Positions 1 through 11,988 of a stretch of 64,000 bases of DNA are shown one piece after another. The stretch spans positions 2,947,318-3,011,317 of the forward strand of contig MARA01000003.1 in NCBI GenBank assembly GCA_001792895.1, given 5' to 3'. The stretch is from Lentinus brumalis. Lineage: Eukaryota > Basidiomycota > Agaricomycetes > Polyporales > Polyporaceae. Within the stretch, counting starts at the first letter, position 1. The number at the start of each line of letters is the position of its first letter. The notes below the pieces were generated by a model that saw only the letters and a program-made list of their open reading frames with translations, searched no databases and was not told the DNA's origin. The position numbers were made by a program, and so were the translations under genes.

Positions 1-704
1 TGGGGAGGGGCCCGCATCGAGGCTAGAGAGGGAGAACGTGGCAGGGAGGTGGGTGAGCCAAGTGGCAAGCGGTCGTAGTACGAAGCTGGAGACTCGCAGC
101 CGTACATCGAAAAGCCGGAATGACGCCCTTGAGGGATGGGAGTAGAGCGAGGTTGGAGGCGGGATCCTTGCTGTTGATGTCCATGGCCGTGTAGTATGTG
201 TGGGAACTTGCGGGGGCTACGAGCTGACTGAAAAGGGCGAGTGCGGTGTGGAGGTATGTGCTCGAGAGGAGGGTGTACTTGAGGCCGACCGAGCGGGACA
301 CCGGGAAGTTCGTGCATCGCGTCCTGAGGACCCTCGCAATGGGGTTAGCTTTGAGGGCGATGGTCGGGCATGGCCTTTCCTTGCACAGTGCAAGTTTGAT
401 GATCTCTATGACGAGTTCGTCGGGCAAACTGTTCAGGACTGCCCGAGAATTGATCTGCTAGCCCAATGCTGTCTTCAAGTCGTGCACCGTCTTGAAAGAA
501 TCACGCAACTGCCGCAGTGAGTCAGCTTCCGGTCACAGTGAGTAGCACAGAGCATCGATACCCACGGAGTCCAGACTGCACGATCATACTTGTTAGCTTA
601 AGGAGATAGGAGGTGTTCACCTTACGTACCTCATATTGCGCAGGCGAGCGGGCAGTGTGAGCTGTACTTGCTTGAGGAGGTTCCTCGTTATCTCTTCCGG
701 CCAT
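1..704 (-). pseudogene. F-box gene relic with large internal deletion (runs off left edge)
   Basis: On the minus strand the piece at 704-627 resembles the short first exon of the neighbouring F-box genes, ending in the same ATGAG|GT donor. About 515-300 then encodes the F-box start (NSLPDELVIEIIKLAL, CPTIAL), with an in-frame TAG upstream at the ALG*QIN position. The reading then jumps directly to a segment matching the LRR-like middle of the paralogues (LKYTLLSSTYLHTALALFSQLV), so roughly 200 codons are missing. A GGCGCTTC box (773-780) lies 69 bp upstream of the old start, as in the intact paralogues. It is a decayed member of the local F-box family; no product is expected. Confidence 0.75.
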
Positions 705-952
705 TCTCACTTGTGAGGAGGAGCTATAGGGACTGACGGAACTTTCGAGTGGTGGTGGTCGAGGACTAAAGAGAAGCGCCAGAGGTGGCGGCGCGTTCGC
801 GTGTTCGCGCGCCATGACTGGTGAGCGAAAGCGAATGAGCAACTTGTTCAGTGTTATCAGAAGCGGCCATGCCATATGAGTAGTATTAAGTGTCAGTACG
901 TCCTCGGGCATTTGGAAGTTGCGAGCATAAGTAATACATATCGAGAACACCG

Positions 953-2955
953 TCACGCCCGCCATGGATAATAGAACCTCGGCCGATCATCTTCTGCAAT
1001 GGTCCAATACCGCTCGACCTCACCCCAGTCCCATACTCCCTGCCCCTGCCCCTGCATTGAAAAATCAATAGGCTCCTCGCTCGACCGGTGAAGCACAAAC
1101 TCCTCGACGCCGTCCGCCTCCGCGAGCGAGGTGTACGCTTCCTGTACCGCGTCGATGATATCTCCCGCGGCCCCATTTCGCTCGGCGCAGTGCATGGGCT
1201 GCACGCGCAAGCAGCGGAGAGGGCGGCCCATGCGAGCACGCGCGTGTACCATGGTGCTGATGACGGAGAGCCAGCGTATATAGTCCGCGATAGGTCGCAC
1301 CTCGCACTCGAGCGAGATCGTGAGGGAGCGCAACACGGGGCAGAGCTGGGGCTCTGTGGGCGGATACGTGTCCAGGTCCCAGCTTGTGTAGATGTTCGCC
1401 TTGTTGAGGCTGAGCGTGTGGCAGACGTAGACGAGCGCGTTTTCCATCTCTTCGAGCTCGTACGAGAGGGTGAACATGATTTCCAGCGTGGCGAGGCTGG
1501 GGCACGCGCGCAGGATCCGGGAGACCGTGGACCCGGGCTGGGTGAGCCGGAGCTGGAGAGACGTGAGGGTGGTGAGGGGGAACATCTCGGGGAGGTGGGT
1601 GAGCCAGGTTGCGAAGTTGTCTTCGTATATGATGGTCTCCTCGGCGGAGAGCCAGAAGGCGCACTCGTACTGAGAGCTTCCCACGTGCGAACGTGTGCAG
1701 GCGATGAGCTGCAAGGAGTCGTCGTTGTTCACGATCGCGAGGTGGTCTGCGCCCGCTGTTGATGGGAGGATGGGCAGGATGGAGATCGCAGTTGTGCTGT
1801 GGACGTTGTGACAGCCCAGATATGTCCGAGCACTTGCTGGGATTATGAGCTGGCGGAGCAGCGCAAGCGAGGATGGGAGAAATGCACGGTTCGAGAACAA
1901 GATATGCTTCAGGAGTGGAAGGTGTACGTGAGTGCGTTCGTTCGGCCTTTCGTCGTATGGTAGATTAAACTGGGACAGGTGCACCATCTCGAGCGAGGGT
2001 GAACCAGCGAGCAAAGAGAGGACGTGCGCCGTCCTCAGGTCGCACTTCCAGCGGAAATAGAGGAAGAGGTGGGTCAGCGCCGGTAGGGGATTGCTGGGGA
2101 GCCAGTCTGGGATTGGAAAGATGGCGAGGGCACGAAGACGTAAGAGGCCTTCTTGAAAGAGCGATTTGCGGGCCACGATGAAGGGGAAGATCCCGCGGCC
2201 GTCGAGCCGCGCGGGCGGTGGGTAGTTCGTCACAGTAAGACACTCGAGGTTAGGACACGATAGATGGAGAAGCTGATCATGTAGGTGCGCGTCGTGGCGC
2301 GTGAGAAAGGCAATGTCGAGTCGGCGAAGCCGGTCCGAGTAGAACAGGACAAAGCGCAGTGCACTATGGTCACCCAGCTCGGCATATCTTGACATATTGA
2401 TGAACAGCGAAAAAGGACCGGGGCACGAGCGGCGGAGGGCAAACTCTTCCAGCTGCTCGGGATGGTGGCAGTCGATGCGTTGCCAGAGATTAGGATGCGC
2501 GAGTGCAAGGCTCCGCCACTGGCGACAGACGTGCGTGAGCCTGAGGAGCGGGAGGGTGTGTACCCTCGCGGTCTCGCGGACGTCTAGAGCAATCGTCGGG
2601 CATGGCTCCTTTTCCTGCAGTGCGCGCTTGAAGATCTCCATGATAAGCTCGTTTGGCAGTTCGTTGATGAGCGACCTGGAGTTTATTTGCGCGCAGAGGG
2701 TCGCTCTGAGGACGTATACCCTGGTCAGAGATATGCGCAACTGTCAAAAATCAGTCCAGTCAGTAGTCAGAACCAGTAGTCTCAGAACACATCTTTTCTA
2801 CTGACGGAAGACAGACTATATATGTAGGGTTGGTTAGATGAGCTCGAGAGCGGTTCGAGAGAGTATCGATTGTCGTACCTCATGTCTCGCTGGCGGGCGT
2901 TCAGCGCAAGTTGTAGCTGGCCGAGAAGACCCGGGATGTCGTTCGTGAGATCCAT
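953..2955 (-). CDS. F-box protein (copy A), apparently intact
   Basis: Two-exon model, complement(953..2720,2879..2955), about 614 residues. Exon 1 encodes a short amphipathic N-terminus (MDLTNDIPGLLGQLQLALNA) shared by all local paralogues. The donor is ATGAG|GTACG and the acceptor is placed at CTGACCAG|GG because it keeps frame; a conserved upstream ACAG|TTGCG would not, so that junction is tentative. Exon 2 has the F-box-like motif (LPNELIMEIFKRAL, then HVCRQWRSLALAHPNLWQRID) at about residues 40-100, followed by leucine-rich, LRR-like helices and the family C-terminus (VEEFVLHRS, RYWTIAEDDRPR). F-box proteins of this class normally recruit substrates to SCF ubiquitin ligases through Skp1; the substrate is unknown. 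It is the most divergent of the intact local copies and has no visible break. Confidence 0.85.
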
Positions 2956-3053
2956 ATCCGTTCTTGTGGAAACAGCCGTACGTGACAGTCCTGCGGGTGC
3001 GTACAACGTGGATGATGGGATGGGTGGTGGTGGTGGTGATGAAAGGACTTCAA

Positions 3054-3061
3054 GAAGCGCC
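3054..3061 (-). promoter_or_regulatory. GGCGCTTC upstream box of F-box A (family-wide motif)
   Basis: GGCGCTTC on the minus strand lies 99 bp upstream of the F-box A start and is followed by a run of CACCACCACC. The same octamer occurs 53-69 bp upstream of F-box B (6024-6031), F-box C (9610-9617), F-box E (26,952-26,959) and the relics starting at 704, 11,988 and 24,935. Its conservation in copies whose surrounding promoter has diverged suggests a transcription-factor site or core promoter element, but only position and conservation support this. Confidence 0.45.
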
Positions 3062-3359
3062 GACGTGGCTGCGGCAAAGCCAAATTTGTGTGGTTGTGTC
3101 TCGATACGCACGAGCCACATGGCACGAGGCCCGGACGGAAACGGGCGTGCAGGTGAGTTCAACGCGGACCCTCGAGAATAAGTGTGGGACTCAGGGCGTT
3201 CGGAGTTGAAGACCGGATCGTACAAGGAGATGTAAAGTAGCATACACGAGTTATAGTAGTCGAGGGAAAAATGAATCAACCAATGCTTTGCGTTCCTCGA
3301 CAATGTTTTTTTACTAGTAAGTATATCCGTGCGACTCGCCGGGAACCCGTTGCAAGGTA

Positions 3360-3870
3360 GGCTTGTCGTCAGTATTTGTCCTGCAGATGATAGGAATACC
3401 GCCGACCGTCCTCCGCAACAGTCTCATACCGCTCAACTTCGCCCGAGTCCTATACTCCGTACCCCTGCTCCGCCAATCATACGACTTCTCGCTGGTACGG
3501 CTGATGTACTCATCGTATCACACGGTACACCTTCAGGGGCACCAAGCCTCTCGGCGCAGTGCAGGGCTGAACAGCGACACGACGACACGGCGGAGTGCAC
3601 GGCCTATGTGTGCGCAAGCTCGCCCCCTGTCCATACACCGGACAACGTCTAACCAGCGCATGAAGCCCAGGAGATGTCGGACTTCCGGAGGTCGCTCTGC
3701 CAGTGGTTCGTTTGGCACGGTCGGGTGACTAAGTATTCACATTGAGTTCCGAGCAACACAAGTCGAAGAGCCCGGAGTAGAAGCCCGGGGGCAGTCTGAC
3801 TGCAAGAGAACGAGGGCAATCATCAGTGAGGATGCGAAGTACATCATAACCCCGACTTGTATTTCACCTC
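3360..3870 (-). pseudogene. F-box C-terminal relic
   Basis: The 3360-3600 stretch aligns, antisense, with the 3' end of F-box A: CAATACCGCTCGACCTCACCCCAG in A corresponds to CATACCGCTCAACTTCGCCCGAG here, followed by the same order of motifs. No open frame remains. The 3740-3870 stretch matches 7320-7450, which in turn resembles the LHCPDLECL repeat region of the family. Both pieces are therefore decayed fragments of minus-strand F-box genes. Confidence 0.6.
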
Positions 3871-3948
3871 TATCCTCGGAAACGGAACAGCGTGGACACT
3901 GGTTGTACGCTCCCCATGCCGCGACAGATATTCGTTACCCATTGCCTT

Positions 3949-5960
3949 CTAGTATATGTCGAGACGCGGTCGATCGTCCTTAGGAATCGTCCAGTACCGG
4001 CCCACCTCGTCCCAGTCCTCTCCGGGCTGCGGGAACACAATCGGCGCCTCGCCTGAGCCGTGCAGGACGTATTCCTCGACGTGCTCCGCAAGCGCGGCGT
4101 AGTCCGCGAGCACCTCATCAATGAACTCGACTCGATCGTCGTAGCAGACGTCTTCTGGCGTCAAGTCGATCGGCTGCACGGCGAGACGGCGGATGGGACG
4201 GCGGAGGCGGGCGCGTGCGAGGAGCATGGAACGGATAGCGGCCATCCAGTGCCCGTAGAATACCTGTGCGAACATGCTGCCGCTGTCTAGGGAGATGGTC
4301 AGGGCGCGGAGTTCTGGGCAAATACGGGGTACGGGCTCTGCGCCACCGCTTCCCTCGCTCAGCGCACGGCTGACGAGGACCAGGGAGTCCTTGCTGCGGT
4401 CGAATTCCTTGTACAAGGGACCGACATCGTATTCCGCGTCATCATCATGGGGGTGCTCATCCAGGAACAGGCAAATACCGAGTTCGAGTGTCTTGAGAGC
4501 AACCGCCTCTCGGAGGACTTGCACAACCGTCGCACCTGGGCACCGTAGTTGTAGTTGAAGGTGGGAGAGTCGGGAGATTGGGAACATGCTCGGGATATGG
4601 GTGAGCCAGGTCTCGATGCGGTCGGTGCCCGCTTGCGAAAAGTCGCGGCCGTCTAGCCAGAATCCCGATTCGCGTGACTCGGCAGCAACTTGGAGCCTGT
4701 CCCACCCCGTGTGGACTGCGAGACGATCCGAAACGGCGGTAGATGGGAGAGGGGGCAGAGTGGAGACGTAATCATCGCTGTATGTGGTATTTAACCAGTG
4801 GATGTATGTGCGTGCACTTCCGGGGATGACGAGCTGGCTGAGCAACGCGAGAGCGGATCGAAAGGACGATTTGTTTGACAAAAGGATGTACTTAAGCCGG
4901 TTGAGTGGAATTGGTGCAGACCCGACAACTTGCTCGTCGTCCTCATGTAGATTAGGGAGATGGGAGATATGCAACACCTCGAGTGCGGGTGCGCTGCCGA
5001 GAAAGGAGAGGAGAGTAACCATGCGCAGGTCGGAATCCCAGTGGAAGGAGAGATAGAGATGCGTTAGCGCAGGGAGAGGGTTTGAGGGGAGCCAGTCCGG
5101 GATTGGGCTGATGGCGAGGGCCCGCAGACGTGAGAGACCGCCGCAGAAGAGCGACTTCCGTAGAACGATGACTGGAGGTTCCGCGTTTGTAAGCAAAGCA
5201 TCGGGTGGGTATCCACTGACGGTTAGGCATTCGAGAGACGGGCACTGCAGATCAAGGAGCCAGGGGTAGAGTACGGGTTCCTTCGTGAGGTCGTGCGCAA
5301 TGTCGAGTCTCTGGAGGCGGTCGGAGGACATCAGGACGGAGCGCAACGCGTCCTTCTCATCCGACTCGTGATATCTCGCAACATCGACGAATAGCGAGAA
5401 CGGGCCGGGATGGGAGCGACGCAGAGCAAACTCCTGCAACTGTTCTGGGTCACGACAATCGATCCTCTGCCATAGGATAGGATGTGCGAGAGCCACGCGT
5501 CGCCACCTGCGGCAGACATGAGTAAGCCAGAGCAGCGGGCGAGTCTGCACTCCGGCACTCTCGTTACTCTCGTCACTCTCGTCGACTTCGAGAGTAATGT
5601 GGTGGCATGGATCGACGTCTGACAGAACGTGCTTGAAGACATCCATGATGAGCTCGTTCGGCAGCGTGTTCACGCCCACTCTGGCATTGATTTCCTCGCC
5701 CACTTTTGCTCGGAGGTCGTGCATCCTGGTAAATATTCCGTGCAGCTGTGGCAAAAAATCAGCCACGACTTGTTTCGGGTATCGAAGATCAGAGTAAACT
5801 AACGGAAGAGGGACTGCACAGTCGTGAGTATGAGCTAGAACTCGGATATAGGAGCTAAAAGGGATGCCGACCTCATAGCTTGCTGGCGAACGTCGAGTGT
5901 ACGCTGCAATTGACATAGGAGGTCCGTAATCTCATCCTCGTGGTCTTGTTCTACTTCCAT
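3949..5960 (-). CDS. F-box protein (copy B), apparently intact
   Basis: Model complement(3949..5725,5872..5960). Exon 1 starts at 5960 and encodes MEVEQDHEDEITDLLCQLQ..., the family N-terminus; the intron 5871-5726 has a weak GTCGGC donor and ends TTTACCAG. Exon 2 carries F-box motifs (NTLPNELIMDVFKHVLSDVDPC, then HVCRRWRRVALAHPILWQRIDC), a leucine-rich middle (LSRLRALAISPIPDWLPSNPLPALTHLYL) and the C-terminal HVEEYVLHGSGEAPIVF and GRYWTIPKDDRPR blocks. Close paralogue of copies C and E. Likely an SCF substrate receptor of unknown target. A small acidic-residue insertion (DESDESNESAG) after the F-box is specific to this copy. A 5' relic of the TBC gene lies divergently just upstream. Confidence 0.87.
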
Positions 5961-6034
5961 GTCTTGTGTAAGTAAAGGTGGTTTTTAGTAGGAGGTGGTG
6001 GTCCGATCGAGACGCAAATGGTAGAAGCGCCAAA

Positions 6035-6320
6035 GCTTGCAACGCAGGTACGCGCTCGTCCTGTTCCGACCCTCATTAATCATTCTTGTCTCTCGTCTCG
6101 TATCTGCTCTTTGCCTTCTCGCTCTCGTCGTCTATTATAGCCCTAGACCGTCATACGCCCCATCAAAACAGCTCAGGCCTGATCGCAGTGGGCCCAAGCG
6201 AACTGGGGAGATGGACACGGTTTGCAGGAAAGGAGACATCGGGACGAGTATTGTATCGTGGAGAAGCGGCAGGATCTCAAGTTAATGAGTGAGTACGCTC
6301 GTTCAGTACTGATCCGTATA
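6035..6320 (+). pseudogene. Relic of the SH3-TBC gene 5' end (exon 1)
   Basis: The stretch CCCATCAAAACAGCTCAGG, then a decayed start and a GPSELGRWTRFAGKE-like reading, matches the leader and exon 1 of the TBC gene at 12,905-13,064. Similarity continues past the old donor (GTGAGTACGCT against GTGAGCACGCT) into the intron. The start codon and frame are lost. Its head-to-head position with F-box B repeats the F-box/TBC divergent arrangement at 11,988/12,942. Confidence 0.7.
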
Positions 6321-7079
6321 TACAAGGTCCATTCCCTCGCCGTGTCGAATTTGGCCTCTGCTCGGAGGCCTATGGCGCGCACAATGCATGCCCGAACGAT
6401 CGCCGGCACAAATCTCTCGCGCTCGCCGCTCTCCCACACGTGCTTCGCATGTTGCTTCCGCTTTCCCTGAGGGATGAAGCTTGAGTCTGCCAGCACATGT
6501 GCAAGCTGATGCTTTCTTGGAGTGTTCCCAAGGGATACAAGGGTCCGGTCCTAGTCCCCGCTCAGCGAACAGACCGTAAGCTCAGGCTGCGGATTTGCCT
6601 TAACAGATGCTGAAGAAGCGAGGACCAGACGACATTGAGGAGGGAAGACACGGCGAACAGGAGAAGACCCGTTCGCGACCGCGTTGTGCCGCACCTCTGT
6701 ACTATACTGCATTGATTATCTGTCAGCGACTACGCGGTGTGAGACGTCCTGGACATTTTCAACACGTCTTGCACTCCCTGAGGACTGAGGAGCTGCACCC
6801 CCGAGTTGAGCGAAGTTGCCCTGTCAGAATGCAACCGCCGCGGCACAGAAACCCTCCCCGTACTGGTCGCCTCCCGCATCAACTACGGGAGTGCGTGACA
6901 AACTGCTAACTTTAAATGCGGCTAGCGACCTCATCGTGAGTCCTCGATCGCGCCACGGGAATGCGTTGAAGGCTGACGACGGCGCAAGTGCAACCTACGA
7001 CTCGGAGGCAAGCAGACGACCGCCGACCGTAGGATCCCTCGTTCGTGCTGTTGGTAAACAGCGTGAAGACCAACACGCG
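6321..7079. other. Gene-free spacer
   Basis: No convincing exon, RNA gene or repeat was recognised. The first 100 bp still resemble intron 1 of the TBC gene, so the stretch is probably decayed TBC intron and spacer. Confidence 0.4.
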
Positions 7080-7395
7080 GTTGAGTAGACCCCGATGTCT
7101 GGCACGCTCACCCCAGGGCTCTCGCAACGCGGCCGACTCCGCGCGCGACTGAGGCTGAACATAGACGCAGTATCCCAGCTTGTCCATATGTAGGTGAGCA
7201 AGTGTATACAGGAATTCAGTAACCGTTGAAGAATTTTGCAACGATTCGAGGCGTGTAAGGCCCCCGGAAGAGCGGTCATGGACGATGATGACAGTGCCTT
7301 CAGCGCGTGAGGCAGATAACACATTGTTTTGAGATCCGGGCAATGCAAGTCGGAGAGCCCGGAGTTGAAGCCGGGGGGTACAAGCCACAAATTTC
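7080..7395 (-). pseudogene. F-box LRR-region relic
   Basis: Minus-strand translation gives FNSGLSDLHCPDLKTM in one frame, then in another frame SSGGLTRLESLQ and LYTLAHLHM. These match the order LYSWLLDLHCPDLECL, FCGGLSRLRALA, LPALTHLYL of the intact paralogues. At least one frameshift and many substitutions separate the blocks. It lies directly 3' of F-box C. Confidence 0.55.
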
Positions 7396-7539
7396 TAGTC
7401 TCTGGAGACGACGAGAACGGAGCGCATTGATTGATGTGGACGTGAAGTACATGAGAACCCAGAATCGAATTTTATCTCGATCCTTTCAAGCTTGCCAGCG
7501 TGAATGTACACAACAACCTCACGCTGCGACAGTTACTCG

Positions 7540-9557
7540 TTAATTATCATCTGCTACATAGTCATCGTCGAAATATGGCTGATCATGCTCAGGGATGGCC
7601 CAGTACCGACCAATCACGTCGTAATCTACCTCGGGCGTCGGAAACGCAATAGGCTCCTCGCCCCAGCGGTGAAGAGCGAACTCCTCAACATGTTCAGCCA
7701 GCGATGCGTAGTCCGCGAGTACCTCGTCGGGCACGGTGACGTCGACTAAATAGTCGTACACCTGCATGCCTTCTGGAACAACGTCAATTGGCTGTACAGC
7801 GAGACGGCGGATGGGGCGGCCCAGGTTCGCGCGTGTGGCCAGTACAGAGCGGATGGCATCAAGCCAGTGGGTGTAGAATTCGCGCGGAACTATGCGGCAG
7901 TTGATCAATGAGAGCGTCAAGCTGCGCAGCTCCGGACAGATGAGAGGTACGGGCTGGGCACCCCCGCTTCCCTCGAGGCAGAGCGCACGACTGACGAGGA
8001 TCAGGGAGTCCTTGCTGCTATCGAACTCCCTCATGATTGGTGTCACACGGTAGTCCTCGCCGTCATTGAGATGCTCGTCCAGGTACAGACACATCGCCAG
8101 TTCGAGTGTCCGGAGAGAGACCGCTTGGTGAAGGATTCGCACAACGGCCGCGCCTGTGGATTGTAGGTGCAGTTGAAGGTGGGAGAGGCGGGAGAGGGGG
8201 AACATGGTTGGCATCTGGGTGACCCAGGTCGGAGCGTGGTCGGTGTCTGACGCGTGGCGACCGTCCAGCCAAAACACCGAGTCGGGTCCCTCGGTGGCGA
8301 CCTGGAGTGTGTTCCAGTTCGTCTGTAGCGCAAGATGACCCGTGGCCAAGGTCGATAGGAAAGGGGACAGAAGGTGCACGGGATTATCGTTGTAGGCGAT
8401 CTTCACACTGTGGAGACATGTGCGGGCACTTGCGGGGATGACGAGCTGGCCGAGCAACGCGAGAGCGGATCGAAAAGATGATTTTTTCGAGAATATGATG
8501 TACTTCAGCCGGCTGAGAGGAGCTGGCGCAGACACGACATCTTGCTCATCGTACTCTTGTAGCATAGTGAACTGGGAGAGATGCAGCACCTCGAGTGCGG
8601 GTGCGCTGCCGAGGAAGGAGAGGAAGGTAGAGATGCGCAGGTCGGTATGCCAGTGGGAAGAGAGATAGAGGTGCGTGAGCGCAGGGAGAGGGTTCTCAGG
8701 AAGCCAGTCGGGGATCGGGCAGATTGCGAGGGCCCGCAGGCGTGAGAGACCGCCACAGAAGAGCGATCTCCGTGCAACGATGACGGAAGATCCTGCAAAT
8801 GTGAGGATCTTCTGGGGCGGATATCCGCTGACGGTCAGGCATTCAAGAGCGGGGCACCGCATGTAAAGGAGCCAGGAATAGAGGGCAGGGTCCATGCGTA
8901 ATCCGTACGCGACGTCGAGTCTCTGGAGGCGGTCGGAGTGCATCAGGACGGAGCGCAGGGTGTCCTTACGGTCCGACTCGTGGTATCTCGGAACATTGAT
9001 GAATAGCGATAATGGTCCGGGATGTGAGCGGCGCATGGCAAACTCCTCCAACTGCTCTGGGTCATGACAGTCGATCCTTTGCCATAGAATGGGATTTGCG
9101 AGCGCCACGCGTCGCCATCTGCGGCAAACATGGGTGAGCCGGAGCAGCGGGAGAGTCTGCACTCTCGTGCCCTTGTCGAATTTGAAAGTAATGGTAGTGC
9201 ATGGATCGACGTCGGAGAGAACGTGCTTGAACACGTCCATGACGAGCTCGTTCGGCAGCGTGTTCACGCCCACCTTGGCATTGATCTCCTCGCCCAAGAT
9301 CGCCCCCAGGTCGTGTATCCTCTTGAAGGTTCTACGCAACTGTTGCAAGGGTCAGCTACGCATCGAGCGCCGTGTTCAAATTTAGAGCGCACGAACAGAA
9401 CAGGGGCTGCATGGTCGAGTTTATGAGCTCAACAGCCTCGACCTCGGTCGGAGTGTATTGTTACTCACCTCATAGCATGCTGGCGAGCGCCGAGTGTGCG
9501 CTGCACTTGGCCTATAAGTTCTGCAATCTCATCCTCGTAGTCGTTTTCGATCTCCAT
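7540..9557 (-). CDS. F-box protein (copy C), apparently intact
   Basis: Model complement(7540..9319,9469..9557). Exon 1 (start 9557) encodes MEIENDYEDEIAELIGQVQR..., with donor ATGAG|GTGAGT. Exon 2 is entered at TTCAAGAG|GATAC and holds the F-box (NTLPNELVMDVFKHVLSDVDPC; HVCRRWRRVALANPILWQRIDC), the leucine-rich middle and the C-terminal HVEEFALHRWGEEPIAF and GRYWAIPEHDQP blocks. It is the mirror partner of copy E at 27,015-29,008: coding region, first intron and upstream region are all alignable. It probably acts as an SCF ubiquitin-ligase receptor. Unlike E it keeps an open frame throughout, so it may be the functional member of the pair. A relic of the TBC gene 3' end lies upstream on the same strand. 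Confidence 0.88.
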
Positions 9558-9894
9558 GTTGTGCGGAGTACGTGGTGTCCAGTAGGTGGTGGTCGGGGAG
9601 TAAAGGTGGGAAGCGCCGAAGTTCGAACTTGGGCGCGATTCTCAGGCCGCTCATTGCAGATCCGACAATTTGAATGAGCGCGAGCAGCACAACTCACACG
9701 CGGCAGTACCGACCAAGTATACAGACATACTGTACTTCGTACTTATTGCTTTACCAGTGCGGATGGTGGCCGGTCATATGTGCATGAACGCAAACAGCGG
9801 TATCAGTTGCGACACATATACTGCGGAAGATGGAGTTGGGTTGATGACGGAGCAAATACATATGGCACTACGACCACACTACGTATCATGCGTA

Positions 9895-10725
9895 TATTTT
9901 AGGTGTTGTTCGGTGAAAGGGAGATCGTCTGTAGACTCAGTCGGCGGCCAGATGGGAGATGGACGCCTCTGCGAGGTCGGAGGCTTGCCGCTTGACCTGG
10001 CGCCCTCAAGCTTGTTCCGTAGCTCCTGGATATAGTCGTCTTCGAGCCGAGCAATGAGGTTCGTCCAGAACGCGAGCTCGACGAACGCGTCCAGTTGCGG
10101 GGGCTACGCCTCACGTTAGGGGGCGTGGCGCCGAGGATATGTATTTGTACGTACCTTCGAATAAGAACAACGGTCGTGAACCTGCAACACAAGACACAGG
10201 TGAGACGACGGAGCGACAACATTTACGGAACAACCCCGTCTTGCGATACTTGACACGTAGCACCTTGAAGGCATGACACCCATGTCATCGACAAACTTCT
10301 GAGCCGAGGAGACGCCATTAGACTTCAGCGCACGAAATTATACGAGTCCAGCTGTACGCTGTTGGTCGAGAAGTCCGGACGGGCACGAGTGGGAACGACA
10401 CAAACGACCGCGCCGCGTCTTCCTCCAGAGATCGCAGAGGCAGTTGTCCCGCAATCATTTCAAGGCCTGCGAAGATGACCACTGGCAGCTCGAATGCAAC
10501 AGCCAACGATCCAGTCAACATAACGCACCTCGCAATCACTGGATGTCGAGCAGCTTCAAGTTCCCGAGCGACCCGTCTCGCGCCATCGACATCCTCAGTC
10601 CGTGTGGAACCGCAACCCGGATATTGCGGTCGATATCCGCCCACAACGCACATTTGTCTCGCGGTGCAAGTTGTCGGTACAGCGCGACCATCGGCTTGCC
10701 CAAATCATCGTAGGTATGTTCTCAC
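9895..10725 (-). pseudogene. Relic of the TBC domain (3' end of SH3-TBC gene)
   Basis: Minus-strand pieces match the 3' exons of the TBC gene at 19,020-19,984: FELPVVIFAGLEMIAGQLPL with LEEDAARSFVSF corresponds to LVMIAGQLLLQSPEEDAFWTFVS, and LRNKLEGARSSGKPP to QRNKLEAQVKRRTAQ. Old splice sites (GAGGTGCGTTATG) are still visible. Several stops and frame changes exclude function. It is the mirror image of the relic at 25,690-26,615. Confidence 0.75.
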
Positions 10726-11988
10726 CCCAGCCGAACGCTCTCCTGCCCTGCCCCACTCCGCAACCGCAATCGGTTCCTCGCTTCGGCGGTGCAAGAGTCA
10801 AGACGAACTCCTTGACACACGCCACCGGCACGCACGCATCGTGCTCCGCGTTCGATCACGTCTTGCGGGCCCCGGCGTGCACTACGGTGCGGATGACGTT
10901 CAGCCAGCGGCCCACCGCGTGCAAGTTGTTCGCGAGAAGTGTGCGCTCGTTGCGCTCGAGCTAGATCGTGAGGGAGCGTAGCACGGATCAGAGCTGAGGT
11001 GGGGAAGTTGAGCAGCGCAAGTAACGAGGGGAGAGATAAATTCAACGTTCACTGTGCTTGAGGAGCGGGAGCTGTACGCGAGCGCGTGCGGTCGGCCCTT
11101 CGTTGAATGGCAGAACGTATCGAGATAGATGCAACCTCGAGTGCGGGTACGCTGGCAAAGAATGAGAGGATGTTGGGCGTCCAGATCGCTGGACCAGCGG
11201 AGGCTGAGGAAGAGGTACGTGAACGTAGACAAGCAGTCTGCGATTGGAGAGATTGCGAGGGCACGGAGACGTGAGAGGGTTTTTTTGGATGAGCGGTTTC
11301 CGCACCACGATAATGCGGACATCCCGGCTTTCGAGCATCGCGGCTGGGGGTAGTTCGTTACGGTAAGACAGTCAAGATTAGGACACGGTAGATAGATAAG
11401 CCGGTGGTTGATGTACGTGTCGTACCGTGTGAGACCGTAGGCAATGGCGAGTCGGCCAAGTCGGTCGGAGTAGAGGGTAGAGGGAGACGAGCGCGAGCGC
11501 GAGCGCGGGTCGTCCAACTCAGTCCTTGACTCGGAGGTGTTGCGGCAAACTGACGAAGATCGAGAACGGGCCGGGGTACGAGTGGGGGAGGGAGAACTCT
11601 TGCAGGCTGCAGCTGCTCGAGGTGAGCTATCGTCGGGCATGGCTCGGTTCCGTGCAGCGGGGGTTGAATGACCTCCTTGAGGAGTTTGTTCAGCAGCCAG
11701 TTGATGAGCGAACCATGTAGAGTAGTTTAGCTCGCACGGCGCCGCTCAAAGGCAGTATTCTCACCCGTGTGCGCAACTGTTGAAGCCAGTCAGTGGACGT
11801 CCGAGCTAGCAGTCTCGCTAGGCATCTGCGCTACTGACGGAAAAGGCTAATTGTTTGGTGATCATTATTGTGATGAGCTCGGGAGCGGTTCGAGACAGCG
11901 ACGAGGGACGTACCTCAAACCTTGCTGGTGAGCGATCAGCGCATGTCGCAGTTGTCACAAAGCCCGTAACATCGTTTGCGAAGTCCAT
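10725..11988 (-). pseudogene. F-box gene relic (promoter, exon 1 and scattered exon 2 parts)
   Basis: The old exon 1 begins at 11,988 (MDFANDVTGFVTTATCADRS, compare MDLTNDIPGLLGQLQ in copy A) and ends at a GTACGT donor. Downstream minus-strand readings still contain LIYLPCPNLDCLTVTNYPQP and LSRLRALAISPIADCL in different frames, and the 10,725-10,810 end matches the C-terminal coding region of copy A. Sequence for much of the F-box and LRR region is missing. The upstream region, including GGCGCTTC at 12,050-12,057, resembles that of copy A rather than copies B and C, so this relic derives from an A-type gene. Confidence 0.7.
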